From NCBI GenBank assembly GCA_902826155.1, contig CADEDU010000017.1:42358-106357 (forward strand): 64,000 bases of DNA. The letters run 5' to 3'. Numbering within the stretch: position 1 is the stretch's first letter; every line of letters starts with the position of its first letter. The position numbers were made by a program, and so were the translations under genes. This document shows, in pieces, positions 28,811 through 37,233 of the stretch. The notes under the pieces were generated by a model that did no database searches, had not been told where the DNA came from, and saw nothing but the letters and a program-made list of their open reading frames with translations. The stretch comes from an uncultured beta proteobacterium. GTDB taxonomy: Bacteria; Pseudomonadota; Gammaproteobacteria; Burkholderiales; SG8-39.

Positions 28811-30315
28811 TAGGGCGATCAGTTAGCGCGCTGCGTACTTCGATTACCGCGCGACTCACGATATTGTTCACCGCAGCCGTCATATTGTTACTTATCTTGC
28901 ACGGCGCCTATCACTACCGGTCCCTGACAATGCAACTCAAGGGAAGGCAGGCGGCGACGCTGACCGAGAAGCTCACCGCGATCCAGTCCCGCTTGGCTCA
29001 TCACGAATCTGCGGACTTGATTGCGGGTAACGCTCGCGACGTCATGGAAGTGCTCGCGGGCCATTCGGACCTATTCCTGGTCATTCGGGATGGATCAGGG
29101 CGCGTCCTGGCGGCTTCGCACCCCGAGGACTTACGCCCGAGCCCGCCGGTCACAGCATCGCTCGCCGACGATGACCTTACTTGGCCCAGCGACCAGAACG
29201 TCTATCGAACGATACGTGTCGGGGCTATGCTCGGTGCGGCTCGTGCTCCTGTGGCAGTCGAGCTTACGGTCGATACCACGAGCGATTCACAGATCTTGCG
29301 TGCGTTCGTCCGCGAAGTGAGCCTCGGTATGCTCGTTGGTGTCTTGATCGCCGGGGCGATGGCTTTCTTCATCGCACGGCAGGGCCTGGGTGCATTGAAT
29401 CGATTCGCGCGAGCGGCGAGTGACATCACCGTGAGCCGTCTGAATCGACGGCTCGATCTCGATTCCACGCCCCTTGAGCTGCGCGAGTTGGTCGCGTCAT
29501 ACAACGGAATGCTCGAGCGCCTGGAAAGGAGCTTTCGGCAGCTGGTTGATTTTTCCGGCGACCTCGCGCACGAGCTGCGCACGCCGATTCACAACCTTTT
29601 GGGTCAAACTCAAGTGACCCTATCGCGTGTCCGGGCACCTGAGGAGTACCGGCGCGTGTTGGAGTCCAACGTCGAGGAGTACGAGCGTCTCTCGCGGATG
29701 ATTCGCGACATGCTCTTCCTTGCGCAAGCCGACAACGCGCAACTTACTATCGCCCGTGAGAAGGTTGATCTGAGCGAGCTTGCGAAGAAAGTCGCGAGCC
29801 TGTTCGAGGCGGCATTTGAAGAACACCGCGTCGCGATCATCATTCACGGACACGGAACCGTGAAAGCCGATCGGCTCATGCTTGAGCGCGCATTGGGTAA
29901 CTTACTGTCCAACGCGCTAGCGCATGCGACACCGGCGTCGCGGATTCGCATTGCGTTAAAGCAGTCCGAGCAGGAAGCAATTATCACGGTAGCGAATCAT
30001 GGGGATCACATTCCACCAGAAGTTTCTACCCGCTTGTTCGATCGGTTCTTTCGGGCTGACACCGCGCGACACGGCGAAGGGGCGGGGCTTGGCCTTGCCA
30101 TAGTGAAATCGATTGTCGAGTTGCACGGCGGTACCGTTGCTGTCGACAGCGATGCAGGGGGAGAGACTCAGTTCACACTCCACATTCCCGTAGCATCGTC
30201 TGAAGCAGAGATCGCGATGTCGGGGAATGCGATCACGAACGACGTTCGGGGCACCTCAGCACCGTCAACCAAGCAGCCGATGGCCTCAGCGTTTCACCGC
30301 AGTCGGATCGGCTAA
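28807..30315 (+). CDS. cusS: Heavy-metal sensor histidine kinase (CusS/CopS type)
   Basis: A 502-aa membrane kinase. There is a transmembrane helix at about 17-35 ([20 protein letters not shown]), a periplasmic sensor domain, and a second transmembrane helix at about 170-190 ([20 protein letters not shown]). A HAMP linker follows, then the phospho-acceptor His in [23 protein letters not shown]-binding boxes are [13 protein letters not shown] (N), [40 protein letters not shown] (G1) and [10 protein letters not shown]. It is translationally coupled to the response regulator (ATGA). It is the likely sensor of periplasmic copper or silver for the operon on the other strand. Confidence 0.94.
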   Translation: MIGRSVSALRTSITARLTILFTAAVILLLILHGAYHYRSLTMQLKGRQAATLTEKLTAIQSRLAHHESADLIAGNARDVMEVLAGHSDLFLVIRDGSGRVLAASHPEDLRPSPPVTASLADDDLTWPSDQNVYRTIRVGAMLGAARAPVAVELTVDTTSDSQILRAFVREVSLGMLVGVLIAGAMAFFIARQGLGALNRFARAASDITVSRLNRRLDLDSTPLELRELVASYNGMLERLERSFRQLVDFSGDLAHELRTPIHNLLGQTQVTLSRVRAPEEYRRVLESNVEEYERLSRMIRDMLFLAQADNAQLTIAREKVDLSELAKKVASLFEAAFEEHRVAIIIHGHGTVKADRLMLERALGNLLSNALAHATPASRIRIALKQSEQEAIITVANHGDHIPPEVSTRLFDRFFRADTARHGEGAGLGLAIVKSIVELHGGTVAVDSDAGGETQFTLHIPVASSEAEIAMSGNAITNDVRGTSAPSTKQPMASAFHRSRIG

Positions 30316-30371
30316 GTTCACGGAAAACACAGGCAAGATCGGTGTCGCAGGCTTGGTGAGATCTCCCGGGC

Positions 30372-31817
30372 CTATTCACATACGTACGCGTCATCGCGCG
30401 CAGTACGCTTGGGCATTTCAAGCATGCGGAGATCTATATGCAACGTTCTGGCGAATTCGACCAGTGCATTACGACGGCGCAGGAGCGTGTCCTTCGCATC
30501 GGAAGTGACGTTCGCTCTGCGACCGAACACGCTCTTTGCTTGGTCGACGAGGCGTCGGCTTACATCGGAATCAAGGAGAATGACTCGGCGCCGCGTTTCC
30601 GGCACACCGGGATACCGCGATACGAGCAGGCAGTCACCACGGTCGGCGAAGATCGGATCAATCAATAGCGCTTCATCCAAGCTCAGTCCAAATGCTAGTT
30701 TGAGCTCTAGACGTAGCGCCGTTTCCACGTCAACCCGCACCGTCGCCTCGATCAAGCTTTTCAGTACCTTTGCATGGGCGGGGAGCACTTGAGCCGGTGT
30801 CGGGTAGTGCCGTTGCAGCAGCGCTGCTGCGCTTGGGTGTCCGGCCGCGGCCGCTCTAGCAAGCCAGCGCGCGGCGGTGATGTCTTCATCGCGGGCGCTC
30901 CCGTGGCGAAGAGCAGCCTTGCCGCACAAATACTGTGCTTCGATTTGGCCTTGTTGCGCCGCTCGTTCAAGATACCGATGCGCGGTCCATGCACCACGCA
31001 GCGAGCAGGTACGAAGGCTGTAGAGCCTCCAAAGCTCGAGGGATGCTTCGCCCGAGCCTTGCTTCGAGGCTCGATCAAGCAGCGCGGCCGCGCGCTTGTA
31101 GCTGTGCGGGACCCCATTGAGTCGGCGCCCTCCCCGGGCTGCGCATAGCTTTCCTAGTCGGAGCAGTGCCTCTGCGTGATCAGCTCGCGCCGCACGCTCC
31201 AACCACGGAGCCGCCTCGACGACGCGACCGGCGTCTAGCAACAACACCCCGAGCCTTGCACAAGACGATGCCTCGCCCCGGGTCGCGGATTCAGTCAACC
31301 AATGCAGCCCCGCAGACCGATCGAGACTAGAGCAATGCTCGGCCAAAAACTCCTGTGCGGCCAAAGATCCACCTTGGGCTGCATGCTCGAACCATTGCAA
31401 AGCGCGACGGTGGTTGAGATCGCAATGCAGGCCACTCCAGAGGTGATAAGCGAGCCTCAGCTGTGCACCAATATCGTTCTGATTTGCTGCGACCTCGAGC
31501 CACTCGAGAGCCCTCTCGATCGAAATACCGACATCAATGCCAGCAAGTGACCAATCGATCAAGGCTCGCCGAGCTCCAGCGCTGCCCATCTCGGCTGCCT
31601 GTCGAAAGATCGCTCCGTAACGTGCAGGGTTGAGAACCAGGGCGGGACGCACGCGCTCGCCAATCAACCGCACCGCTTCCGTGACCCCTTGCCGCGCTGC
31701 CCGCTCAAGCCAGTCGAGCGCCGCCGCTTTATTCTGGGGAAGACCGCTCGATCCTTCGAGATACATCACGCCGAGAGCGAGTTGGGCGGAGGCGTCGCCC
31801 CGACCGGCGTCGCGCAT
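30372..31817 (-). CDS. Sel1-repeat (TPR-like) protein
   Basis: About 481 aa from the ATG at 31817 (GAGG 4-5 bases upstream); a TTG at 31844 would add nine residues. It is made of repeated helical pairs with Sel1-type signatures: AQLALGVMYLEGSSGLPQNK, AALDWLERAARQGVTEAVRL, AQLRLAYHLWSGLHCDLNHR, EAQYLCGKAALRHGSARDED and more. A C-terminal region (about 385-480) is not repetitive. Such proteins act as scaffolds. There is no signal peptide, so it is probably cytoplasmic. It is convergent with the sensor kinase. Any relation to metal resistance is not visible. Confidence 0.82.
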   Translation of the reverse strand: MRDAGRGDASAQLALGVMYLEGSSGLPQNKAAALDWLERAARQGVTEAVRLIGERVRPALVLNPARYGAIFRQAAEMGSAGARRALIDWSLAGIDVGISIERALEWLEVAANQNDIGAQLRLAYHLWSGLHCDLNHRRALQWFEHAAQGGSLAAQEFLAEHCSSLDRSAGLHWLTESATRGEASSCARLGVLLLDAGRVVEAAPWLERAARADHAEALLRLGKLCAARGGRRLNGVPHSYKRAAALLDRASKQGSGEASLELWRLYSLRTCSLRGAWTAHRYLERAAQQGQIEAQYLCGKAALRHGSARDEDITAARWLARAAAAGHPSAAALLQRHYPTPAQVLPAHAKVLKSLIEATVRVDVETALRLELKLAFGLSLDEALLIDPIFADRGDCLLVSRYPGVPETRRRVILLDSDVSRRLVDQAKSVFGRRANVTSDAKDTLLRRRNALVEFARTLHIDLRMLEMPKRTARDDAYVCE

Positions 31818-32224
31818 GATCCTCAGAGCATCTCTCTCAGCCAAGACCGATACTCAAATCGTTGAAGTGAGTGAAGGTTGCACGGTCTTGTCGATCGTTG
31901 GTCGCGGCTTCGAGGCAAATGGCATGAAAACCACTCCGTGAGGTCGAATCCGTTGCGCGAATGCCACGCCCTCGAGACCGTGTTCACAAGAGGATTCAGC
32001 GTCCTCGCACGCTGACCTGTCTTTGCTATGACAAGGCAGATGTCGACGTACTCCAACCGGCGGAGATTGCGCAGATACAACACTTCGAGTCGATAGTCCT
32101 GCTTTTCGCTGCGTTACGAGAGCTTGGATCCGCGAGGACATGGTGCGCGTGCGCGCGCATCCCTACGATCGCGACCGCCTCCCACCTGGGGGTCAACAAT
32201 GCGAATACACGAGGAGCAACGAAA
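31818..32224. other. Intergenic between Sel1 gene and porin
   Basis: About 400 bp that must carry the divergent promoters of the Sel1 and porin genes. Short open frames have no recognisable sequence or ribosome binding site. No clear operator palindrome was seen. Confidence 0.4.
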
Positions 32225-33472
32225 GTGAACCGAACAAGTATTTCCGCGGGAGTTCTGACCGCGCTAGCTGCGTCGACCGCGGTCGCGCAAACGAGCGCGA
32301 ACAACATCGTACTCTATGGACGTGCCAACGTCGGGATCGATAGCTACTCAGCCACCGGCGCTCCAGTCCCCGCGTCTGGGATCGATCCCAATCTGAAGGC
32401 GCGATGGCGAGTGTTCGACGCCGGTTCGCGTCTCGGTGTACGCGGCGTCGAGTCATTGGGAAGTGGACTTCAAGCGGTATTCCAGATCGAGACCGGCGTG
32501 AATATCGACAGCGGCACGGGTAACGGCCAGAACGGCACGGTCAACGCCAATGCCAACGGCGCGCTTGCCTCGCGCGACTCGTTCGTGGGCTTGCAAGGGG
32601 GCTTCGGCCGAGTCACGTTCGGTCGGCAATCGATTTTCTGGGTGAATGGCACCATTATTCAGACTGGCGCCAACTACGTGAACGCCGAGGTGCCCTTCAC
32701 GAACGGCGCCATTCTTGGCCGGGTGGTATCGGGCATGGCCCGCAATCCGAACGTCGTGCTCTATACCACTCCAACATTTGGAGGATTCAATCTGACAGCC
32801 GGGTGGGCACCACAAAACGAGGCAACACAGGGGCAGACCGCGGCAACGCCTCCAGGTTCGGATGCCAACAAGACGAATGGACAGGTATACGGCGTTACCG
32901 CGCGTTATGCCGTAGGACCAATTGGAGTGCAAGGCGACTACTGGGTGAACGACGCCGCGACCGGGCAGCGCAACTCGTTCGTTGGCGTATCCGCCTCGAA
33001 GTTTCGAGCAGCAAAAGCACTGATCGGCTTTACCTATCTCCCGGGCTCGCAGATTTCGCTTGTCGTGGGGCGCAACAAGAACGAGGACAGCTCCGCGTTT
33101 AGTACCGGCACGTTCGGCACGGCAGGGTTCGCCGGCGCGGACATAACGCAGAACTGGTGGGTAGCTTCCTGGGAGCACACGTTTGGACGCGTCCAAGCGC
33201 TGGCGCAGTACGGCCAGATTCGCAAAGCGAGCGGTTGCATCGGCGCGACGCCCGCTACAACCTGCGACGACACCGGCGGTAGTGGGTATATGGCTGGTGT
33301 ACGGTATAACATGTCCAAACGCACTGCGGCGTACGTAACGTATAACCGACTCACCAATAAAGCGAACAACAACAACGACTATATCGGGGGTGGAATTACC
33401 TCTGCGACCTTGCCAACGCTGTCTGGCGCCGATCCGCGGATCATCGGAATCGGCATCATGCATAACTTCTAA
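32225..33472 (+). CDS. Gram-negative trimeric porin (Burkholderiales OmpC-like)
   Basis: A 415-aa outer-membrane porin. The GTG at 32225 has AGGAG about 11 bases upstream. The signal peptide is MNRTSISAGVLTALAASTAV ending at AQT. Porin features are NIVLYGRANVGIDSYS at the mature start, GSRLGVRGVESLGSGLQAVF, FQIETG, RDSFVGLQGGFGRVTFGRQS, and a C-terminal strand ending in phenylalanine (IGIGIMHNF) recognised by the Bam machinery. Alternating hydrophobic strands continue throughout. It would allow passive uptake of small solutes. The neighbours give no clear substrate. Confidence 0.93.
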   Translation: MNRTSISAGVLTALAASTAVAQTSANNIVLYGRANVGIDSYSATGAPVPASGIDPNLKARWRVFDAGSRLGVRGVESLGSGLQAVFQIETGVNIDSGTGNGQNGTVNANANGALASRDSFVGLQGGFGRVTFGRQSIFWVNGTIIQTGANYVNAEVPFTNGAILGRVVSGMARNPNVVLYTTPTFGGFNLTAGWAPQNEATQGQTAATPPGSDANKTNGQVYGVTARYAVGPIGVQGDYWVNDAATGQRNSFVGVSASKFRAAKALIGFTYLPGSQISLVVGRNKNEDSSAFSTGTFGTAGFAGADITQNWWVASWEHTFGRVQALAQYGQIRKASGCIGATPATTCDDTGGSGYMAGVRYNMSKRTAAYVTYNRLTNKANNNNDYIGGGITSATLPTLSGADPRIIGIGIMHNF

Positions 33473-33478
33473 GCCTAT

Positions 33479-34192
33479 TCACTTTCGGGACGTAGGCGAG
33501 GCACCCTCCGGGGTGTCTCCCCCTATCCTAGGCCGTGCCTTGCGAAGTCGTCTAGAGCTGGAAAGAGGCGAGATGACGCTAGTGGAGATGGTTTGGTGCC
33601 GAAGTTCGGCATCGACACTACCCCCCTTGACACCGAGCTTCAAGAGTTTGCGATAGAGGTGTGTACGATCGAGCCCCACTCGCTCAGCCAAGAGTGACAT
33701 GCATCCGTCAGCCGCGGCGAAGTGATGTCGGAAGTACGCGCGCTCGAATTGCTCCAATGCCTCGCGAAGCGGCAATCTACACAGTTCCTCCATGTCGGCG
33801 TCCCCGGCTAGCCGCGAAGACTCGGCGTTCAGCGATGACGTTCGAGTTAGCAGTGATAGATGTACCGCTCGAATCAAGGATCCAATGGAGAACGGCTTGG
33901 CGATTCTAAGTCGATCTCCTGCCGCGAAAGTTTGGACCGAGTGTCCGCGATCTAGCGCGACCACGGCCGCGCAAGCGTTCCGCGAGCGACTTGATTGCAC
34001 AATCGATTCCAGTACTTCCGGGTCGGAGGTGCCCGGATCCAGAATCAAGACATCGAAATATTCGGTGTGCGCGAGTTGCACGGCTTTATCAAGTTCCCGT
34101 GCCGCACGCACTCGATGTCCCATATCCGTAAGCACGTCGACCACTAGACTTCGGGTGGTCGCCTCCTGACTGCTAACAAGTATGCTTGCCAC
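33479..34192 (-). CDS. Response-regulator-like protein with Fis-type HTH and atypical receiver
   Basis: A 237-aa protein. The N-terminal receiver-like domain starts ILVSSQEATT, so the acidic pair of normal receivers (DD/DE) is replaced by Ser/Gln. The phospho-acceptor region DVLILDPGTSD and the Lys in RIAKPFSIGS are kept. The C-terminal Fis/NtrC-type helix-turn-helix is at about 150-195 (LREALEQFERAYFRHHFAAA, then LAERVGLDRTHLYRKLLKLG). There is no AAA+ domain. It probably binds DNA without normal phosphorylation control. It is convergent with the porin and upstream of the protease/small-protein module in the same direction as the protease. The target is unknown. Confidence 0.75.
   Translation of the reverse strand: MASILVSSQEATTRSLVVDVLTDMGHRVRAARELDKAVQLAHTEYFDVLILDPGTSDPEVLESIVQSSRSRNACAAVVALDRGHSVQTFAAGDRLRIAKPFSIGSLIRAVHLSLLTRTSSLNAESSRLAGDADMEELCRLPLREALEQFERAYFRHHFAAADGCMSLLAERVGLDRTHLYRKLLKLGVKGGSVDAELRHQTISTSVISPLSSSRRLRKARPRIGGDTPEGASPTSRK
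33498..33519. terminator. Hairpin after the porin gene
   Basis: GAGGCACCC and GGGTGTCTC form a 9-bp stem with one mismatch and a 4-base loop. It starts about 25 bp after the porin stop, inside the last codons of the convergent regulator gene. It could stop transcription from the porin side. No T-run follows. Confidence 0.35.
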
Positions 34193-34380
34193 CTTCTGTG
34201 CGATCCGCGGCGATGCTCGTGCCGCGTGATCTCCCTTTATGGATCTAATCAGCGTTAGCTTAGCGTTCGTTCGCTGACTACTGCATTGCTCCTCAATTAC
34301 ATTAGTGTCATCGCGCTGTCATCCACAGGCGACAACGGAGGCTATCTTTGCGATCGACAATCTGCGAGTCGCGACAACGC

Positions 34381-35244
34381 TCAGTACCGCTTGCGCGATG
34401 AGGTGGTAGGGAACGTCATCGCCTGCGCGTTGAGCAGGCGGTCCGCGGTTTTGACCATCAAGTGCTTTGCTTCGGCACTATCGGGCTCCTCGGACACCCA
34501 GTGCTGGCACACGCTAAACAATTCGGCCCACTTTTGTTTCGACTGGTACCAGACCGCACGCAGGAAGTGCGGGCGATCCTTCGGGTCGCGCTCGTAGAAC
34601 GGATCGCCGCCCGGCCACATCTGACCGATCGTCTCGACACGATCCACCGTGGCAATCCACTCGACCGGCACCGCGAAATGAAACGCCCCCCCGGACGGAG
34701 CCTTAAACGTGAGAACCCCGACGAGCTCACCGGACGCGTTTAGCAGCGCGCCGCCACTGGCACCCTGATCGAACGCTGCCGAAGTTTGAATCACGCGGGC
34801 GCCGCTATAGGTAAAGAGCGATTCGATGGTGCCATGTGTGATCACGGGATGGTCACTCGAATAGCCGATCGCCGATACGCGGTCTCCATGTTTCAGTGAA
34901 GAGGTGGAACCCATCGTCAAGGGAGACGCCACCAAATCCCGGGCGACGAGGATGCACACGTCCTTGTCCGCATCTCCGGCATGGAGCACCGCCTGCCAAC
35001 GGCGTGCGCGGTGGACAATTTCGATCCGGTGAGCATTGCGAATCACATGGCAGTTCGTCACGAATCGATCAGCAGCGATGGCTACCGCGGAACCCGATAT
35101 CTCCTTACCTTGGGGGAATTCGGCGAGGACTCGAAACACGCTGTTGCTCATGTCTCCCGGAACGGTTTCGTGCGCGCTGGTTTGGTTGATGGTGCCAAGG
35201 ACCACCAATGCAGCCAAGACAAATGCCCAGAGTCTCCGAGACAT
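34381..35244 (-). CDS. Periplasmic trypsin-like serine protease (S1 fold, no PDZ)
   Basis: About 287 aa. Start 35244 follows GGAGG by 9 bases; an ATG at 35253 is the alternative. The signal peptide is MSRRLWAFVLAALVVLGTIN, cleaved near TSA-HE. The trypsin triad is visible: His66 in RFVTNCHVIRN, Asp95 in DADKDVCILVA and Ser163 in FDQGASGGALLNASGELVGV. Two Cys could form a disulfide. No PDZ domain follows. Instead a helical tail (about 215-287) has TPR-like spacing (WAELFSVCQHWVSEEPDSAE). It is divergent from the two YSPL-tailed small proteins, with the ATTAC-N6-GTAAT box 17 bp upstream of its start. A truncated second copy lies at 37895-38023. The substrate is unknown; the adjacent small proteins are obvious candidates. 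Confidence 0.85.
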   Translation of the reverse strand: MSRRLWAFVLAALVVLGTINQTSAHETVPGDMSNSVFRVLAEFPQGKEISGSAVAIAADRFVTNCHVIRNAHRIEIVHRARRWQAVLHAGDADKDVCILVARDLVASPLTMGSTSSLKHGDRVSAIGYSSDHPVITHGTIESLFTYSGARVIQTSAAFDQGASGGALLNASGELVGVLTFKAPSGGAFHFAVPVEWIATVDRVETIGQMWPGGDPFYERDPKDRPHFLRAVWYQSKQKWAELFSVCQHWVSEEPDSAEAKHLMVKTADRLLNAQAMTFPTTSSRKRY

Positions 35245-35260
35245 TGAGTTCATCCTCCCT

Positions 35261-35276
35261 ATTACAGAAACGTAAT
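35261..35276. promoter_or_regulatory. ATTAC-N6-GTAAT box in the protease / small-protein intergenic region
   Basis: ATTAC (35261-35265), spacer AGAAAC, GTAAT (35272-35276). It has the same half-sites and spacing as the core of the palindrome at 28071-28098 beside the CusRS-type genes. It lies 17 bp before the protease start and about 120 bp before the first small-protein gene, so it could act in both directions. Confidence 0.6.
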
Positions 35277-35394
35277 GCGACGGCAACGTTGGCGTTGAGG
35301 TTCCATCGGTATCCTAGCGATGCGAACCGGTTGCTCCGATCGACTCACGTTCGGGGGGCCGAAGGTTCGAGTCGACTAGGTAAGGAGAACAATC

Positions 35395-35619
35395 ATGCAT
35401 CGTGCAATTCGCAGTACCGTGGTGTGGGTAGGGGTGTTTTTGGTATTGGGTGCATCACCCGTGCGCGCCAATGGTTTCTGGTCCTTCGACGAGCAGTGGT
35501 GGAAAGCGGCGCTTGCCAAGCCAAGTGTCACCGCATCGACCGAGGCGTTCGTGGCGACCGCACGTCCCAGTCTCTCGAAGTCACCCTACGCGTTCCTCGA
35601 GGATTACAGTCCGTTGTAA
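35395..35619 (+). CDS. 74-aa exported protein with C-terminal YSPL tail
   Basis: A complete small gene with AAGGAG 8 bases before its ATG. The signal peptide MHRAIRSTVVWVGVFLVLGA ends at PVRA-N. The mature 48 residues have an acidic/aromatic helix (FWSFDEQWWKAALAKP), a Thr/Ser/Ala-rich middle and the tail SPYAFLEDYSPL. The last four residues are identical to the tail of the next gene's product. The helix motif DExWWKxAL resembles those of the small proteins at 53380 and 11695. It is not recognised as a named family. It lies divergent from the protease and behind the ATTAC-N6-GTAAT box; a broken copy is at 38101-38268. Confidence 0.72.
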   Translation: MHRAIRSTVVWVGVFLVLGASPVRANGFWSFDEQWWKAALAKPSVTASTEAFVATARPSLSKSPYAFLEDYSPL

Positions 35620-35700
35620 CGGCGCGGGTTCAGCCTCCCCACCCTGGGCTTGTTATGCAGGAATCCGTGGTTGGGGTCCATTTCAAACTGGAGGTTCATC

Positions 35701-35841
35701 ATGACTAAAACACTTGCGGTTTGCCTGGCGGTTGTTGTTGCAGCGTTGAGTGGTTGCACTTGGTTGGGTTCGCAGAGTTGGACGCCAACTGCGGCGCATC
35801 AATCCGATCCATTTTACGATAGCAAATACAGCCCTTTGTAA
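35701..35841 (+). CDS. 46-aa lipoprotein with C-terminal YSPL tail
   Basis: The ATG has GGAGG 8 bases upstream. The product is a tiny lipoprotein: signal MTKTLAVCLAVVVAALSGC with lipobox LSGC (Cys19), then a 27-residue mature part that ends DPFYDSKYSPL. The final YSPL, preceded by an aromatic/acidic segment, matches the 74-aa protein encoded 80 bp upstream. Mature residues include Trp and His but no further Cys. A second intact copy, differing at a few residues, is at 38350-38490. Conservation of the tail in two otherwise different proteins suggests a recognition signal. Function unknown. Confidence 0.72.
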   Translation: MTKTLAVCLAVVVAALSGCTWLGSQSWTPTAAHQSDPFYDSKYSPL

Positions 35842-35855
35842 GATGGAGAAGCGAT

Positions 35856-36155
35856 ATGTGGCGCAATTGCGCAGAACAGACGCTTTGCGCCGCATTCACC
35901 GAGCATGGTCCAGTGGTGCTCACAGCGCCGGAGGAACGGCAAGGGGGATCAGTCCCGGCTAAGGCCTGTGAATGGCTCTTACGAAACGACTGCGCCAAGC
36001 CAGTGGCAGCGACTGTCACGACGGAGGCATACTCGGCGTGGCGCGCTCTCAGACTCCTCAAAGAATTCTCTGCTTACGTCGATCAACGCGCGATCTAAGG
36101 CTCCCGCGTGCTCAACTTCGGTTGCCTGCGGCGACCTGGCGCAAGCGATCGCGCC
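35856..36155 (+). pseudogene. Methyltransferase 5' fragment
   Basis: An ATG with GGAGA upstream opens an 80-codon frame that soon reads the N-terminal part of a methyltransferase (VTTEAYSAWRALRLLKEFSA, YVDQRAI) and then stops. The continuation after a shift reads VLNFGCLRR-like sequence. The block 35951-36154 is an inverted copy of 13349-13551. No complete methyltransferase remains. The start region duplicates the DNA after the second small lipoprotein copy (38504). Confidence 0.55.
35951..36154 (+). repeat. 204-bp inverted repeat, partner of 13349-13551
   Basis: Nearly identical in reverse complement to 13349-13551, with a few substitutions and small indels. See that entry. Confidence 0.85.
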
Positions 36156-36439
36156 ACGGGACCTGGTGCTCGCAGCAAACCTGCGCGGTACGCGCCTGTG
36201 CACCCAAGGAAGCCGCGCGACTGACGGTGACGCATAAGAAGCGGGGCGCGGTCATCAACATCGCCCCCACTCGCGCCTTCATGTCCGAAGCCAGCATCGA
36301 GGCCTACTCGACTTCCAAGGGTGGCATCGCTGCGCTCGCCCACGCCTGCCTGTACATCGCGGAGCAGGCCGGTTTCATGACCGGCCAGAACCTCGTCATC
36401 GACGGCGGCATGACGGGGAAGATGATCTACGAGGATTAG
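36156..36439 (+). pseudogene. 3' fragment of a short-chain dehydrogenase/reductase
   Basis: The frame contains the C-terminal half of an SDR: AAN-LRGT in one frame, then THKKRGAVINIAPTRAFMSE, the active-site Tyr/Lys block EAYSTSKGGIAALAHACLYI and NLVIDGGMTGKMIYED before a TAG. The N-terminal NAD-binding Rossmann part is missing, and the upstream sequence belongs to a methyltransferase fragment. This is a truncated gene fused to unrelated DNA. It ends 10 bp before the ICMT-like gene. Confidence 0.7.
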
Positions 36440-36448
36440 AGGAGAAAC

Positions 36449-37060
36449 GTGCCGAGCCCCGCCCGCTACTTCGCCACCCATCGCCTGCTAGTTTCGAGAG
36501 TCTTCGCTGTCGCGTTCTTCCTGGCGGTCCTGGCGATGGAGAGCGCACACGAAGGTACCCTGGTCGACGCTGCGCTCCTGATGCTGGAACTTGGGCTGGT
36601 TGGGGTGGCGACGGTCGGGCGCCTGTGGTGCTCGCTCTACATCAGCGGCCACAAGAACGCGGAGCTGATCACCACCGGACCCTACTCGCTCAGCCGCAAC
36701 CCGTTGTACTTCTTTTCGCTCCTGGGCTTCGCCGGCATCGGCTTCGCGAGCGAGACCTTCACGCTCGGCATCGTCGTAGTCGCGGCGATGCTCGCCGGCT
36801 ACCCTGCCGTGATCCGGCAGGAGGAGGCGGTGCTGCGCGAGCGTTTCGGCGCCGCGTTCGAGACCTACTGCGCCCGCGTGCCGCGCTTCCTGCCAAGACT
36901 GTCCGGCTACGTCGAGCCCGAGACCTATCTGGTCAAGCCACGGCTCTACCGCCGCAACATGCTCGACGTCGTCTGGTTCATCTGGTTTGTCGGCATTGTC
37001 GAATTCGTGAAAGCGCTGCACGAATACCGAATCGTCGAACCGCTGTTCCGATTGTTGTAA
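36449..37060 (+). CDS. Isoprenylcysteine carboxyl methyltransferase (ICMT/PEMT)-family membrane protein
   Basis: A 203-aa integral membrane protein starting at GTG with GGAG 4-5 bases upstream. There are about four hydrophobic helices (VFAVAFFLAVLAM, LLMLELGLVGVATVG, PLYFFSLLGFAGIGFAS, LDVVWFIWFVGIVEFVKAL). The family motif GPYSLSRNPLYF lies at about 78-89 and the C-terminal EEAVLRERFGAAFETYCARV at about 132-151, which bind SAM in ICMT-type methyltransferases. The bacterial substrates are unknown. It stands in a block of truncated genes (SDR fragment upstream, aldo/keto reductase fragment downstream) and is the only intact member. Confidence 0.82.
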   Translation: MPSPARYFATHRLLVSRVFAVAFFLAVLAMESAHEGTLVDAALLMLELGLVGVATVGRLWCSLYISGHKNAELITTGPYSLSRNPLYFFSLLGFAGIGFASETFTLGIVVVAAMLAGYPAVIRQEEAVLRERFGAAFETYCARVPRFLPRLSGYVEPETYLVKPRLYRRNMLDVVWFIWFVGIVEFVKALHEYRIVEPLFRLL

Positions 37061-37083
37061 CGCCTCGGGAGATCACTGCACAC

Positions 37084-37229
37084 AGCACCTCTGCTTCGGC
37101 CCCACCGGCCTGCAGTGCGACGAGAAAACCTCGCACGCCATCTTCGATGCGGCAGCGGACCACGGCATCACCTTTCTCGACACCGCCAACGCCTACCCGC
37201 TCGGCGGCAAGCTGAAAGACATGGCGTAA
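37084..37229 (+). pseudogene. Aldo/keto reductase 5' fragment
   Basis: Reads CFGPTGLQCDEKTSHAIFDA, then ADHGITFLDTANAYPLGGKL and KDMA followed by TAA. FLDTANAYPLGG is the aldo/keto reductase N-terminal active-site region (Asp and Tyr of the catalytic tetrad). The remaining 250 or more residues are absent, replaced by the IS3 remnant. Confidence 0.65.
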
Positions 37230-37233
37230 AGGG

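Noticed and set aside
34296..34311. ATTAC-N6-GTCAT as a fourth operator box
   Set aside because: One half-site is mismatched and the position, downstream of the protease gene, does not fit a promoter; kept out of the motif set.
35360..35385. GGTTCGAGTC resembling a tRNA T-arm
   Set aside because: No acceptor stem, D-arm or anticodon arm can be drawn around it.
35750..35962. Overlapping frames after the first YSPL lipoprotein
   Set aside because: They are shifted readings of the lipoprotein and methyltransferase fragment with no start signal.
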